Assembly (NCBI GenBank): GCA_017615595.1
Contig: JAFZZT010000032.1
Location: forward strand, 1 to 52,002
DNA: 52,002 bases
Reading direction: 5' to 3'
DNA from: Bacteroidales bacterium
GTDB taxonomy: Bacteria > Bacteroidota > Bacteroidia > Bacteroidales > WCHB1-69
The notes beneath the pieces are model-generated. The model saw only the letters and a program-made list of their open reading frames with translations. It had not been told where the DNA came from and did not search any database. Position 1 is the first letter of the stretch. Each line of letters begins with the position of its first letter. Shown here piece by piece: positions 41,010-49,175 of this stretch. The position numbers were made by a program, and so were the translations under genes.

Positions 41010-41312
41010 TTAGCGGTTCTTGCGCCTCACTGCCAGCCATACGCAGCCATACAACAAGGCTATCACGGCCAGGCAGATGACCAACGCCACCACGATACGG
41101 GTGTTGTGGTTCTCGATGCAGGATGACATACCATAGTCCAGCAATCCTACCGTGCCTCCCAAGGTGGGCAACAGGAGAAACAACATTCCGGTAAAATCAT
41201 ACGAATTCTCCTTCTTGCCGGTCTCTTTACCCATACGATAGCGGTACATGAAGTACGCCAGAACAGCATATACGGGGAGGATGAAAATCAGATAGAGAAT
41301 GATACGATACAT
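41010..41312 (-). CDS. Small membrane protein, unknown function
   Basis: 100 residues with three predicted membrane segments (IILYLIFILPVYAVLAYFM; GMLFLLLPTLGGTVGLLDYG; VVALVICLAVIALLYGCVWLAV) and a basic C-terminus. It has its own -7 box at 41340-41347 and converges on the repeat-protein gene, with a 9-base gap. No family recognised. Confidence 0.7.
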   Translation of the reverse strand: MYRIILYLIFILPVYAVLAYFMYRYRMGKETGKKENSYDFTGMLFLLLPTLGGTVGLLDYGMSSCIENHNTRIVVALVICLAVIALLYGCVWLAVRRKNR

Positions 41313-41339
41313 AGTTGGATTGTTTTAATATTTGGGTTG

Positions 41340-41347
41340 CAAAGATA
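41340..41347 (-). promoter_or_regulatory. -7 box TATCTTTG for the small membrane protein gene
   Basis: Minus-strand TATCTTTG, 27 bases before the ATG at 41312. Confidence 0.55.
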
Positions 41348-41384
41348 ATTATTTTAACAAAGAAACGGACCTGAGAAAACCAGG

Positions 41385-42155
41385 TTATACGAATCTTTTC
41401 TTGATGATATCCACGATGCAGTCGGGAGCGATGATGCTCAATGCCACGAAGATGCGGCTCCACACGCCTGGTATTCTGCGCTTCCATCCGCGGAACAGGG
41501 CATTCACGCCCTTCTTGGCCACCTGATGGGGCTTGAGCATCAACCCCAGGCGGCATAGCCGCTGGCGTGTCTTGACCGGCAGGTTGTAGAGGTCGGTGTC
41601 AACTGCGCCAGGACAGACGCAGCAGACGTTGACCCCGTGGTGCTTCAATTCGGAAGCGAGACCATAGCTGAACGACATCAGTGCGCTTTTGGTGCTCTCA
41701 TATACGGCGATGGTGGGGAACTTCATGAAGGCGGTGATGGAGCTGGCGTTGAGGATGTAGCCATGGCCGCGGTCTTTCATGGCCTTGCCGAAGAGGAGGG
41801 AGAGGGCCACGGGGGTGTGCACATGCAAGGTCATCATCTTCTCCGACAGGGCCACGGGCTTCTCCACGGCGGCACCGAAATAGAACATGCCGGCATTGTT
41901 GACCAGGACCTCCACATCGAGTTGCTGCTCCTGACAATAGTCGAACAAGCGTTGGGCGGCGTCCGTGGTGGCGAGGTCCATCATCAGGGTGCGCACGGTC
42001 GTGCCGGGGTGGTGCTCAAGGATCTGCTCTTGGGCCTGTATGTTGAGGTCGTCACGGTTGCTGACGATGAAGATTTGGTAGCCGCGAGAGGCTAACTCCT
42101 CCGCGTAGGCCAGTCCGATGCCGGAGCTGCCGCCGGTGATGATTGCATAGCTCAT
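41385..42155 (-). CDS. Short-chain dehydrogenase/reductase
   Basis: 256 residues. NAD(P)-binding TGGSSGIG near the N-terminus, NNAG structural motif, active-site Ser in NASSIT and the YESTK (YxxxK) catalytic pair, followed by PGAVDTDLY. Classical SDR layout; the C-terminal ~50 residues are basic and hydrophobic (WSRIFVALSIIAPDCIVDIIKKRF), suggesting membrane association, as in ketoacyl or sterol-type SDRs. It starts 9 bases after sufS. Substrate unknown. Confidence 0.92.
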   Translation of the reverse strand: MSYAIITGGSSGIGLAYAEELASRGYQIFIVSNRDDLNIQAQEQILEHHPGTTVRTLMMDLATTDAAQRLFDYCQEQQLDVEVLVNNAGMFYFGAAVEKPVALSEKMMTLHVHTPVALSLLFGKAMKDRGHGYILNASSITAFMKFPTIAVYESTKSALMSFSYGLASELKHHGVNVCCVCPGAVDTDLYNLPVKTRQRLCRLGLMLKPHQVAKKGVNALFRGWKRRIPGVWSRIFVALSIIAPDCIVDIIKKRFV

Positions 42156-42164
42156 AGGTTCGTT

Positions 42165-43367
42165 TTATAACAACATGGATTTTGCTTTGTTCAGGGCCTC
42201 CACCAGCCTGTCGATCTCCTGGCTCGTGCTGTAGAGGGCGAAGGAGGCGCGCACGGTGCCGGGGATGCCGTAGCGTGTCATGATGGGCTGGGTGCAGTGG
42301 TGACCCGTGCGCACGGCAATGCCTTGATGGTCGAGGAGCACGCCCACATCGTAGGGGTGCGCACTGCCCAGCAGGAAGGAGATGACCGCCGCTTTGCGTG
42401 GCGCCGTGCCGATGAAACGGATGCCCTCTATCTGCGCCAGCGCCTCTGTGCCGTAGCGCAGCAGAGCGGCCTCATGGTCGCGGATCTGCTCCATGCCGAT
42501 GCCCTGCATGTACTCGATGGCTTTGCGCAACCCGATGACGTCGCCCACCGAGGGAGTGCCCGCCTCAAACTTGAAGGGCAGCTCGTTGTAGGTCGTCTTC
42601 TCGAAAGTCACGGAGCTGATCATCTCGCCGCCGCCTTGGTAGGGCTTCATCTCATTGAGCCACCGCTCTTTGCCATACATCACACCCACGCCCATCGGGG
42701 CATACATCTTGTGGCCCGAGAAACAGTAGAAGTCGCAGTCGAGGGCCTGCACATCCACCGGCTCGTGCGCCACCGCCTGGGCACCGTCCACCATCACGGG
42801 CACACCGTGCTCGTGCGCGATGCGGACGAGCTCCGCCACATCGTTGATGGTCCCCAAGGTGTTGGATACGTGCGTCACCGCCACGATCTTGGTCTTGTCC
42901 GAGAAGAGAGCCGCGTAAGCATCCATGTCAAGCATGCCTTCGTCGCTGATGGGGATGACCTTCAGCACGGCGCCCCGGTCTTCGCATAAGAACTGCCAAG
43001 GCACGATGTTGGAGTGATGCTCCATCTCGGAGATGATGATCTCGTCACCAGCCTGGATGTAGGTCCTGCCGAAAGAGGCCGCCACCAAGTTGATGGCTTC
43101 CGTGGCGCCCCGCGTGAAGATGATCTCGTAGTCGTGGGCGGCATGGATGAACTGCTGCACGCACTTGCGCGCGAGCTCGAACTCATTCGTGGCCATCTGA
43201 CTGAGATAGTGCACCCCGCGGTGTATGTTGCTGTTGATGGTCTCATAATAATGCCGCAAAGCATCCATGACCACCTGCGGCTTCTGAGTCGTGGCCGCAT
43301 TGTCAAAATATACTAAAGGCCGGTTATAGACCTGTTGTGTCAATATCGGAAAATCTTCTCTATTCAT
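42165..43367 (-). CDS. sufS: Cysteine desulfurase (SufS/CsdA type)
   Basis: PLP enzyme that releases sulfur from cysteine for iron-sulfur cluster assembly. 400 residues from the ATG at 43367. PLP lysine in SGHKMYAP, catalytic Cys in RTGHHCTQPIM, and the group II signature regions YFDNAATTQKP and GATEAINLVA. The rest of the suf cluster (sufBCD, sufE/U) is absent here. An extended start at 43394 is rejected: the chosen start lies at the very end of the upstream gene and gives the usual N-terminus MNREDFPIL. Confidence 0.95.
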   Translation of the reverse strand: MNREDFPILTQQVYNRPLVYFDNAATTQKPQVVMDALRHYYETINSNIHRGVHYLSQMATNEFELARKCVQQFIHAAHDYEIIFTRGATEAINLVAASFGRTYIQAGDEIIISEMEHHSNIVPWQFLCEDRGAVLKVIPISDEGMLDMDAYAALFSDKTKIVAVTHVSNTLGTINDVAELVRIAHEHGVPVMVDGAQAVAHEPVDVQALDCDFYCFSGHKMYAPMGVGVMYGKERWLNEMKPYQGGGEMISSVTFEKTTYNELPFKFEAGTPSVGDVIGLRKAIEYMQGIGMEQIRDHEAALLRYGTEALAQIEGIRFIGTAPRKAAVISFLLGSAHPYDVGVLLDHQGIAVRTGHHCTQPIMTRYGIPGTVRASFALYSTSQEIDRLVEALNKAKSMLL

Positions 43368-43887
43368 GTTGTGCTGTATTATCAGTGATTTCATCCGTGT
43401 CTTCCTCTTGCCGCTCTTTCAATGGATGCATGTTGCGTAAGTGCATGGCATAGATGGCAATCAGAAATACTACGGTCAAGATAGCTGTGAAGTCCATGGA
43501 CATGTTCCCGCCAATGACAAAGTTCATGATGAGGATGTTGAGCAGCTGTCCGATGGCGTACAGGTGAAAACCTATCTGGTTCAGCTTCCATATCATGAGG
43601 AGAACACCCACGAACATCAGTGCCTCCACCCCTATCAACATCAACCATTGGGGAGTGGTGACAGTGGCGAAGGTCTCCATCAGGAGCTCGACATTTTCCT
43701 TGCTCATGCCCATGGCGGCCCCCATCTTGGGCATCATCTCGGCAATCCGCTCGGGCATCAGGATCATAAAGGTGTAGGTGATCGTGTTGCTGACCGCGTC
43801 CAGCAGGGAGCAGATACTCATAAACCACAAGATGAAAGTCCTTTGTGGTGCTACGGCCGGTGGTTGGAGGTTGGTAGGAATGGACAT
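43360..43887 (-). CDS. Membrane protein, unknown function
   Basis: 175 residues with four predicted membrane segments (FILWFMSICSLLDAVSNTITYTFMILM; WLMLIGVEALMFVGVLLMIWKL; FHLYAIGQLLNILIMNFVIGG; FTAILTVVFLIAIYAM). A cytoplasmic acidic C-terminus follows. Its stop overlaps the sufS start region by 8 bases, so sufS is cotranscribed downstream of it, as is the SDR. Preceded by the AGTTNNN array. No family recognised. Confidence 0.75.
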   Translation of the reverse strand: MSIPTNLQPPAVAPQRTFILWFMSICSLLDAVSNTITYTFMILMPERIAEMMPKMGAAMGMSKENVELLMETFATVTTPQWLMLIGVEALMFVGVLLMIWKLNQIGFHLYAIGQLLNILIMNFVIGGNMSMDFTAILTVVFLIAIYAMHLRNMHPLKERQEEDTDEITDNTAQHE

Positions 43888-43891
43888 ATTA

Positions 43892-43954
43892 AGTTATCAG
43901 TTGTCAGTTATCAGTTAACAGTTATCAGTTGTCAGTTTTTAGTTTTTAGTTATG
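43892..43954 (+). repeat. Heptamer AGTTNNN tandem array, site B (9 units)
   Basis: Nine 7-bp units: AGTTATC, AGTTGTC, AGTTATC, AGTTAAC, AGTTATC, AGTTGTC, AGTTTTT, AGTTTTT, AGTTATG. The core AGTT is invariant. The array overlaps the C-terminal codons and the TAA stop of tilS (minus strand). Confidence 0.9.
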
Positions 43955-45240
43955 GTTAGATATTCAGGATCGGAGGGAAGCACCTTGAATCGTTCGTCAC
44001 TGCGGTGGCCGACAACCCAGGCGATAGCTTCGCCGATGCAGAAAAGGAGGATGTGCTGTTTTTCCAATCTGTTGATTTTTTGATCGTTGAAGAAGTCGCT
44101 GAGCTTGCGCTTGCCCTTTCCGCCTAAAGGATAGAAAAAGTCACCATGACGCCAGTGACGCACCGTAACGGGGAAGGTCAGCTTGTCGGGAGCGATGTAG
44201 AGTGCGTCTTGGCGTTTGAGACTGGCGAGGTCTCCGAGGTTTGGCATCTGCGCCACGTTGAACAGGGTGCGCAGCTCATCCAGGTTGTGAAAGACGACAG
44301 GCTCCTCGGTAGAGGATAGGGTGGGGCGCACCAGGTACTCGCCTCTGTTCACGACTAGCGTGTGCTCCGGCGCCAGGAAGATCTTTCCCGTCTGCTGGGT
44401 CTGCAAGATAGCCTTGACATCAGCCTCCGAGAACCGATAAGGGCGTAGGATCTCATAGAGCAGGACTTCACTGTAAGGATGGCCGTCAATGACAGACCTC
44501 TGGATAGCGACTTCCGTGCCATTCTCCGAGACGGCACGCTCCTTCAGCTCCTGCACAGCTTGCTGGTAGAGAGCGTACTGCTGCTGCCAGATCTCCTTGT
44601 TGTGCAACAGGGTGGGGATGAGGTTGGGGTTCAGCGTTTGCAGCGTTGGCAGGACGGAGTGGCGGATCTTGTTGCGTTTGATGCGCTCGTCTGCATTGGT
44701 GCAGTCGGTGACAAAGTCGATATGCTGGTTAGCGGCAAAAGCGTGGATCTCTTCCGAGGAGAAGGGGAGAAGCGGGCGGATGATGTGGCCGTTGACGGCA
44801 GGGATGCCCGTCAGCCCTTTGAGGCCGGTGCCCCGAGTCAGGTTGAGCAGCATGGTCTCCGCGTCATCGTTGGCGTGGTGGGCCGTCACGACAAAGTCAT
44901 AATCTTCCCCGATGGCTTCGAACCACTGGTAGCGCAGGCGCCTGGCGGCCATCTCCACGGACTCTCCCGTTTGTTCTTTCTCTCCCAGCGTGTTGAATTC
45001 CTGCACATGGCAGACGAGTTGGTGCTCTTCCGCCCATTGCTGCACAAAACGCATGTCACGGTCGGAGTCCTCGCCCCGCAGATGGAAGTTGCAGTGGGCA
45101 ATGGCAAAATGATAGCCGGACAGCAGAAACAGGTTGGCCATGACCATGGAGTCGGCGCCACCGCTGACCGCCAGCAGATAACGGCAGTCGTGCGGACAAC
45201 CGACAAGTCGGGTCATCTGTCTCTGGAAGCGTTTAATCAT
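43939..45240 (-). CDS. tilS: tRNA(Ile)-lysidine synthase
   Basis: Modifies cytidine-34 of tRNA(Ile) CAU with lysine, enabling AUA decoding. 433 residues with the PP-loop SGGADSMVMA, the HxxxD-like THHANDDAETMLLNL region and the C-terminal TilS domains. Stop codon and last codons (TITKN-stop) lie in the AGTTNNN array, so the extreme C-terminus derives from the repeat. Start overlaps the stop of the upstream lipoprotein gene (ATGA), with parE further upstream; the three probably form one operon. Confidence 0.95.
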   Translation of the reverse strand: MIKRFQRQMTRLVGCPHDCRYLLAVSGGADSMVMANLFLLSGYHFAIAHCNFHLRGEDSDRDMRFVQQWAEEHQLVCHVQEFNTLGEKEQTGESVEMAARRLRYQWFEAIGEDYDFVVTAHHANDDAETMLLNLTRGTGLKGLTGIPAVNGHIIRPLLPFSSEEIHAFAANQHIDFVTDCTNADERIKRNKIRHSVLPTLQTLNPNLIPTLLHNKEIWQQQYALYQQAVQELKERAVSENGTEVAIQRSVIDGHPYSEVLLYEILRPYRFSEADVKAILQTQQTGKIFLAPEHTLVVNRGEYLVRPTLSSTEEPVVFHNLDELRTLFNVAQMPNLGDLASLKRQDALYIAPDKLTFPVTVRHWRHGDFFYPLGGKGKRKLSDFFNDQKINRLEKQHILLFCIGEAIAWVVGHRSDERFKVLPSDPEYLTITKN

Positions 45241-46214
45241 ATAGCAGGGTGTGACGACTCTTGTTTGTCCAGATGAAAATACCGGTTGATGATCATCCGC
45301 ATATACTCGAAGTTTCCGAAGGGTATAGTCTTGGGCTCCAGACCTTTGCCCATCAAGACAAGGCCTTGCTCCAACGATTCGGTGTAAGGAGTGATATCAG
45401 TCTCTAATGAGAAACTCATGTCGTAATTGTGAAGTGTCACACGGTTGTAGTCTTGGTACACCTCTTCGAAAAGGATGTTGTTTTCTTCACAATAGGACTG
45501 CAGCATCTCCACATATTCATCCCAAAGCTCTGGTTTTTCGTTGTGATTGTAGAAGAAAACCACCGCTTTGAAGTCCGGGAGGGTGTCGATCTCAACAGCC
45601 TCGAAGTGTCCCATGTCGTTGATGATGTACTGCTCGGTGTATGTGTGAAAACGATGATATTTCTCCGGATTGTCGATCACCTGCTGTTTCGTGGCGCCAG
45701 TGACGGAGTGGGTCCAGTCGTACTTCTTGACGATGCGGAATGCGCCATCGGGTTGACGATAGGTGGTCCATCGTTCCGTTTCCAGCACATCACCCTCTTG
45801 GGAGGCCAGATTCACTGCGACAGGCATCAGGTCGAGGATGCGCTGGGTGCCGTAGCCGGAGGTCACCAACAGGTATTTCCACTCGCGGTTTTGGGATTGC
45901 ACAAGCATAAGCTCGCGCCCTTGCGGAAGACGTTCAACACAGAGCACTCCCCATTCTTCCGGGAAGGTGGCGCGCATGGTCAAATGCTCTCCCTGGTAAC
46001 TGTTGCTCTGACGCAGGAAATTCTCCAACATGGTCTCTTCAATGGAGTAGAGTTTCCCGCTTTCGGAAATGTTCGTCTTGATGGTGTCAGGAATGATGGC
46101 GATAGGATAGTCGTAGTCGGCATCCTCGTTTAAGGGTTCCTGATGCCGGTTGCGGCAGCTTGTCAGCAGCAGACAGATGCAACATAGCAGTAATAATCCA
46201 TTTTTCGTTGACAT
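45237..46214 (-). CDS. Lipoprotein of unknown function between parE and tilS
   Basis: 325 residues with a lipoprotein signal MSTKNGLLLLCCICLLLTSC (Cys20). The mature protein is mostly beta with many aromatic residues and no recognised domain. Its stop overlaps the tilS start (ATGA) and it begins 24 bases after parE, so it is translated in a chain with two enzymes of DNA and tRNA metabolism. Function unknown. Confidence 0.75.
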   Translation of the reverse strand: MSTKNGLLLLCCICLLLTSCRNRHQEPLNEDADYDYPIAIIPDTIKTNISESGKLYSIEETMLENFLRQSNSYQGEHLTMRATFPEEWGVLCVERLPQGRELMLVQSQNREWKYLLVTSGYGTQRILDLMPVAVNLASQEGDVLETERWTTYRQPDGAFRIVKKYDWTHSVTGATKQQVIDNPEKYHRFHTYTEQYIINDMGHFEAVEIDTLPDFKAVVFFYNHNEKPELWDEYVEMLQSYCEENNILFEEVYQDYNRVTLHNYDMSFSLETDITPYTESLEQGLVLMGKGLEPKTIPFGNFEYMRMIINRYFHLDKQESSHPAI

Positions 46215-46238
46215 GATAGGTGTTTTTAGGTTGTTTGA

Positions 46239-48074
46239 TTATGATTCTTCAGAAAAGTTGTCCACCTCCTCGCGAAGATTTTCCATGATGAAGTTCTGAC
46301 GCTCCTGCGTGTTCAGGCCCATGTAGAACTCGATGATGTCGTCGATGTTGCTGTTGGGGTTCAGCACGACGGGTTCCAGACGGATGGACTTGCCGATGAA
46401 GCCTTTGAACTCCTTGGGGTCGATCTCGCCCAGACCTTTGAAACGGGTGATCTCGGGCTTGTTGCCGAGCTTCTTGATGGCGTTCACCTTCTCCAACTCG
46501 GAGTAGCAATAGATGGTCTCCTTTTTGTTGCGGACGCGGAACAGCGGGGTCTGCAGCACATAGACATGGCCCGAGCGCACCACATCAGGGAAGAGCTTCA
46601 GGAAGAAGGCCAGCAACAGCAGGCGGATGTGCATACCGTCGACATCGGCATCGGTGGCGATGACGATATTGTTGTAGCGGAGTCCGTCTATGCCGTCCTC
46701 CAGGTTGAGGGCGGCCTGCAACAAGCTCAGCTCTTCGTTGTTGTAGATAGCGCTCTTGGTCTTGATGACGTTGGCGGGTTTGCCCATCAAGCTGAAGACA
46801 GCCTGCGTGTTGGCATCGCGCGATTGGGTGATGGAACCGGAGGCGGAGTCGCCCTCGGTGATGAAGATCATCGTCTCCAAGCCGCGGGCATCGTTGGTGT
46901 TGAAGTGATAGCGGCAATCGCGCAACTTGCTGTTGTGCAGGCTCACCTTCTTCTGCAACTCCTTCGACTGCTTCTTCATGTTGGCGATGGCGGTACGCTC
47001 CTTTTCGGCCTCTTGGATCTTCTTCAAGATGATGTCGGCAACCTCCAGATTTTTGTGCAGATAGTTGTCCAACAGTCTGCCTATCATATCGTTGACGTAG
47101 TTTCGGATAGTCTGTCCGCCAGGTTCCATGTGCTCCGAGCCGAGTTTGGTCTTGGTCTGGGAGTCGAAGATGGGGTCTTTGACCTTGATGGACATGTTGG
47201 CGACTATGGAATTTCTGACGTCTGCGGGCTCGAAGTTCTTCTTGAAGAAGTCGCGGAAGGTCTTGACGATGGCCTCGCGCATGGCCTGCTGATGGGTGCC
47301 GCCATGCTCGGTGTATTGGCTGTTGACGAAGGTGTAGTACTCCTCGCCATATTTGCGGTTCGTGTGGGCCATGGCGAACTCGAAGTTCTCATCTTTCAGA
47401 TAGATAGGCTCATACAAACAATTTTCGCCCACTTTTTTGTTGAGCAGGTCCAGCAGACCGTTCTTGGAGTAGAAACGCTTGCCATTGAAGTTGATGGTCA
47501 GTCCGCGGTTCAGATAGACGTAGTTCCAGAGCAGGTTCTCGATGTATTCTGTGTACCACTCGTAATTCTCGAAGATAGTGTCGTCAGGCAGGAAGGAGGC
47601 CATGGTGCCGTTTTTCTCATCTGTCGGCTCGATGGGATACTCCTTCGTCAGCAGTCCGGCAGAGAACTCGGCCCTTTTCATCTGGCCGTCTCGCACGCTC
47701 TGCACGAGCAGGTGTGTGGAGAGCGCGTTCACTGCCTTCACACCCACGCCGTTCATACCGATGGAGGCGAAGTCGCCCTTGAAGTTGCGGCCTGTGTTCA
47801 TCTTGGAGTAGCAATCGACCACCTTGTTCAAGGGGATGCCGCGCCCATAGTCGCGGATAGTTACCCGCTTCTCTTTGATAGTCACGTCAATAGCTCTTCC
47901 GTAGCCGTTCATGAACTCGTCTATGGCGTTATCCATCACCTCCTTGAGGAGCACATAGATGCCGTCGTCATGGGAAGAGCCGTCGCCCTTCTTGCCGATG
48001 TACATGCCCGGTCTCGTCCGGATATGCTCGTACCAATTCAGGGTAATAATGTTGTCGTCTTTGTATTCTGACAT
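46239..48074 (-). CDS. parE: DNA topoisomerase IV subunit B (GyrB/ParE family)
   Basis: 611 residues. GHKL ATPase (GMYIGKKG, EVMDNAIDEFMNG, DYGRGIPL, GMNGVGVKAVNALS), transducer, then the TOPRIM domain with EGDSASGS and DADVDGMHIRLLLL and the RYKGLGE-like RFKGLGEIDPKEF near the end. In Bacteroidetes this family partner is usually ParC; no parC is in this part of the window. Own promoter at 48104-48111; first gene of a run with the lipoprotein and tilS. Confidence 0.94.
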   Translation of the reverse strand: MSEYKDDNIITLNWYEHIRTRPGMYIGKKGDGSSHDDGIYVLLKEVMDNAIDEFMNGYGRAIDVTIKEKRVTIRDYGRGIPLNKVVDCYSKMNTGRNFKGDFASIGMNGVGVKAVNALSTHLLVQSVRDGQMKRAEFSAGLLTKEYPIEPTDEKNGTMASFLPDDTIFENYEWYTEYIENLLWNYVYLNRGLTINFNGKRFYSKNGLLDLLNKKVGENCLYEPIYLKDENFEFAMAHTNRKYGEEYYTFVNSQYTEHGGTHQQAMREAIVKTFRDFFKKNFEPADVRNSIVANMSIKVKDPIFDSQTKTKLGSEHMEPGGQTIRNYVNDMIGRLLDNYLHKNLEVADIILKKIQEAEKERTAIANMKKQSKELQKKVSLHNSKLRDCRYHFNTNDARGLETMIFITEGDSASGSITQSRDANTQAVFSLMGKPANVIKTKSAIYNNEELSLLQAALNLEDGIDGLRYNNIVIATDADVDGMHIRLLLLAFFLKLFPDVVRSGHVYVLQTPLFRVRNKKETIYCYSELEKVNAIKKLGNKPEITRFKGLGEIDPKEFKGFIGKSIRLEPVVLNPNSNIDDIIEFYMGLNTQERQNFIMENLREEVDNFSEES

Positions 48075-48103
48075 AGATGGTTAATGGTTTTTACAAAGGA
48101 GCG

Positions 48104-48111
48104 CAAAAATA
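48104..48111 (-). promoter_or_regulatory. -7 box TATTTTTG for parE
   Basis: Minus-strand TATTTTTG, 29 bases before the ATG at 48074. Confidence 0.55.
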
Positions 48112-48182
48112 CAAAAAATTCCGTTGCGGCTTGGGAATGACATGATTTTGTCATGACATCCATGTACGAATAAAAAATATCA

Positions 48183-48190
48183 TACCTTTG
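48183..48190 (+). promoter_or_regulatory. Orphan plus-strand -7 box TACCTTTG
   Basis: Faces into the gap between parE and the 48391-49041 gene, both minus strand. The ATG at 48193 is only 2 bases away and would start before transcription, so no coding gene explains this box. Confidence 0.4.
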
Positions 48191-48271
48191 CCATGGAAAA
48201 ATTAAACGTATCTGTCACCGCCAAAGGTCGCCGCGCCTCCGTCCGTTGCCTAAAAGATTAATTGGAATGGC

Positions 48272-48363
48272 ACATTTTGCGATTTACCCACTTTCCGCAC
48301 CGGAGTTGTTTACATTATTACGCTACTTTCCTCAACTTTTTTCATCCCGATTCCGCAAAATGT
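48272..48363. repeat. Long-range inverted repeat ACATTTTGCG / CGCAAAATGT
   Basis: Perfect 10-bp arms at 48272-48281 and 48354-48363, 72 bases apart, inside the otherwise empty gap 48112-48390 downstream of the orphan -7 box. That gap holds no other gene I can support. Confidence 0.6.
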
Positions 48364-48390
48364 AGTACTTTTCATAAGAGAAAAACGTCC

Positions 48391-49041
48391 TTACAACTGT
48401 ATCTCGAACCTGAAGCTGAGAATAGCTTCTATTCCGAACAGATTATCCCCATATCCAAAATCATATCCCCAACCAGCTCCAAACCACAATTGTTTGTCGT
48501 TAAGGTAACGATAGCTGCAACCGATATATTCGGAAATATAACCACCCCAACACCAACCGCTGGAGTGTCCGTCATCTTCAGGAAATGAAATGAATTCTAC
48601 GGAAGGTCCTCCCGTAACACCTATGATGGGACTCCACTTGAACCTGTTCAACCAACGGTAGCGGAAATCCAAACCTAATTTGAAACCGAGATCTTCAAAG
48701 TGCCTGAATGAACCTTTGGATAAACCTTTCATGGGTACAGGGATAGACCATTCTTCTCCCTGGCAATGCATGTAGGCAAACTGAAAGTCCAGCGAAAGGA
48801 TCAACCAAGGATTGAATTGAATCCCGTTCAGCACGTGCAATCGAAAACCCATATCATAATAATTCTGATTATTATACTCAATAGCAAAAGGTTGAAGGGC
48901 GTAATCTGTCCCAATAGAATGAAAATAACTGATTTTCGATTTTGGTTTCTCAGTCTGAATGCTGTCCGTCTGCGCCGGCGCCACGCCATTCATCGCCAGC
49001 ACAATCAGTCCTGCGGATATGATTTTCTTGATACAGTCCAT
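48391..49041 (-). CDS. Exported outer-membrane beta-barrel-like protein
   Basis: 216 residues from the ATG at 49041 (a TTG two codons earlier is ignored). Signal peptide ~1-24 ending APA. The mature part is rich in aromatic and alternating polar/hydrophobic residues (WLILSLDFQFAYMHC; GLDFRYRWLNRF; LWFGAGWGYDFGYGDNLFGIEAILSFRFEIQL) and ends in a beta strand with terminal hydrophobics, typical of outer-membrane barrel proteins. Family unknown. Own -7 box at 49104-49111. Confidence 0.75.
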   Translation of the reverse strand: MDCIKKIISAGLIVLAMNGVAPAQTDSIQTEKPKSKISYFHSIGTDYALQPFAIEYNNQNYYDMGFRLHVLNGIQFNPWLILSLDFQFAYMHCQGEEWSIPVPMKGLSKGSFRHFEDLGFKLGLDFRYRWLNRFKWSPIIGVTGGPSVEFISFPEDDGHSSGWCWGGYISEYIGCSYRYLNDKQLWFGAGWGYDFGYGDNLFGIEAILSFRFEIQL

Positions 49042-49103
49042 ACTCAAATCGTTTTGGTCTCTATTGTATAAGATGAGGTTTTTGTTAAAGGCGATAATCC
49101 ATG

Positions 49104-49111
49104 CAAAAATA
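49104..49111 (-). promoter_or_regulatory. -7 box TATTTTTG for the barrel-like protein gene
   Basis: Minus-strand TATTTTTG, 62 bases before the ATG at 49041. Confidence 0.5.
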
Positions 49112-49140
49112 AAAAAAATAATGCAAGTCGCAGCTTTTTG

Positions 49141-49148
49141 TATTTTTG
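49141..49148 (+). promoter_or_regulatory. -7 box TATTTTTG for the CDF transporter gene
   Basis: TATTTTTG 27 bases before the ATG at 49176; overlaps the alternative TTG start at 49146, which is rejected. Confidence 0.6.
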
Positions 49149-49175
49149 CCCACCCAAATTATAAACACGCTTCGT

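Noticed and set aside
43360-43394. sufS start at 43394
   Set aside because: Would lengthen the overlap with the upstream membrane-protein gene by 27 bases and add nine residues not typical of SufS; ATG at 43367 gives the normal N-terminus.
48193-48261. 22-codon frame (MEKLNVSV...) in the parE upstream gap
   Set aside because: Begins 2 bases after the only promoter box, so would not be in the transcript; too short to judge and without support.
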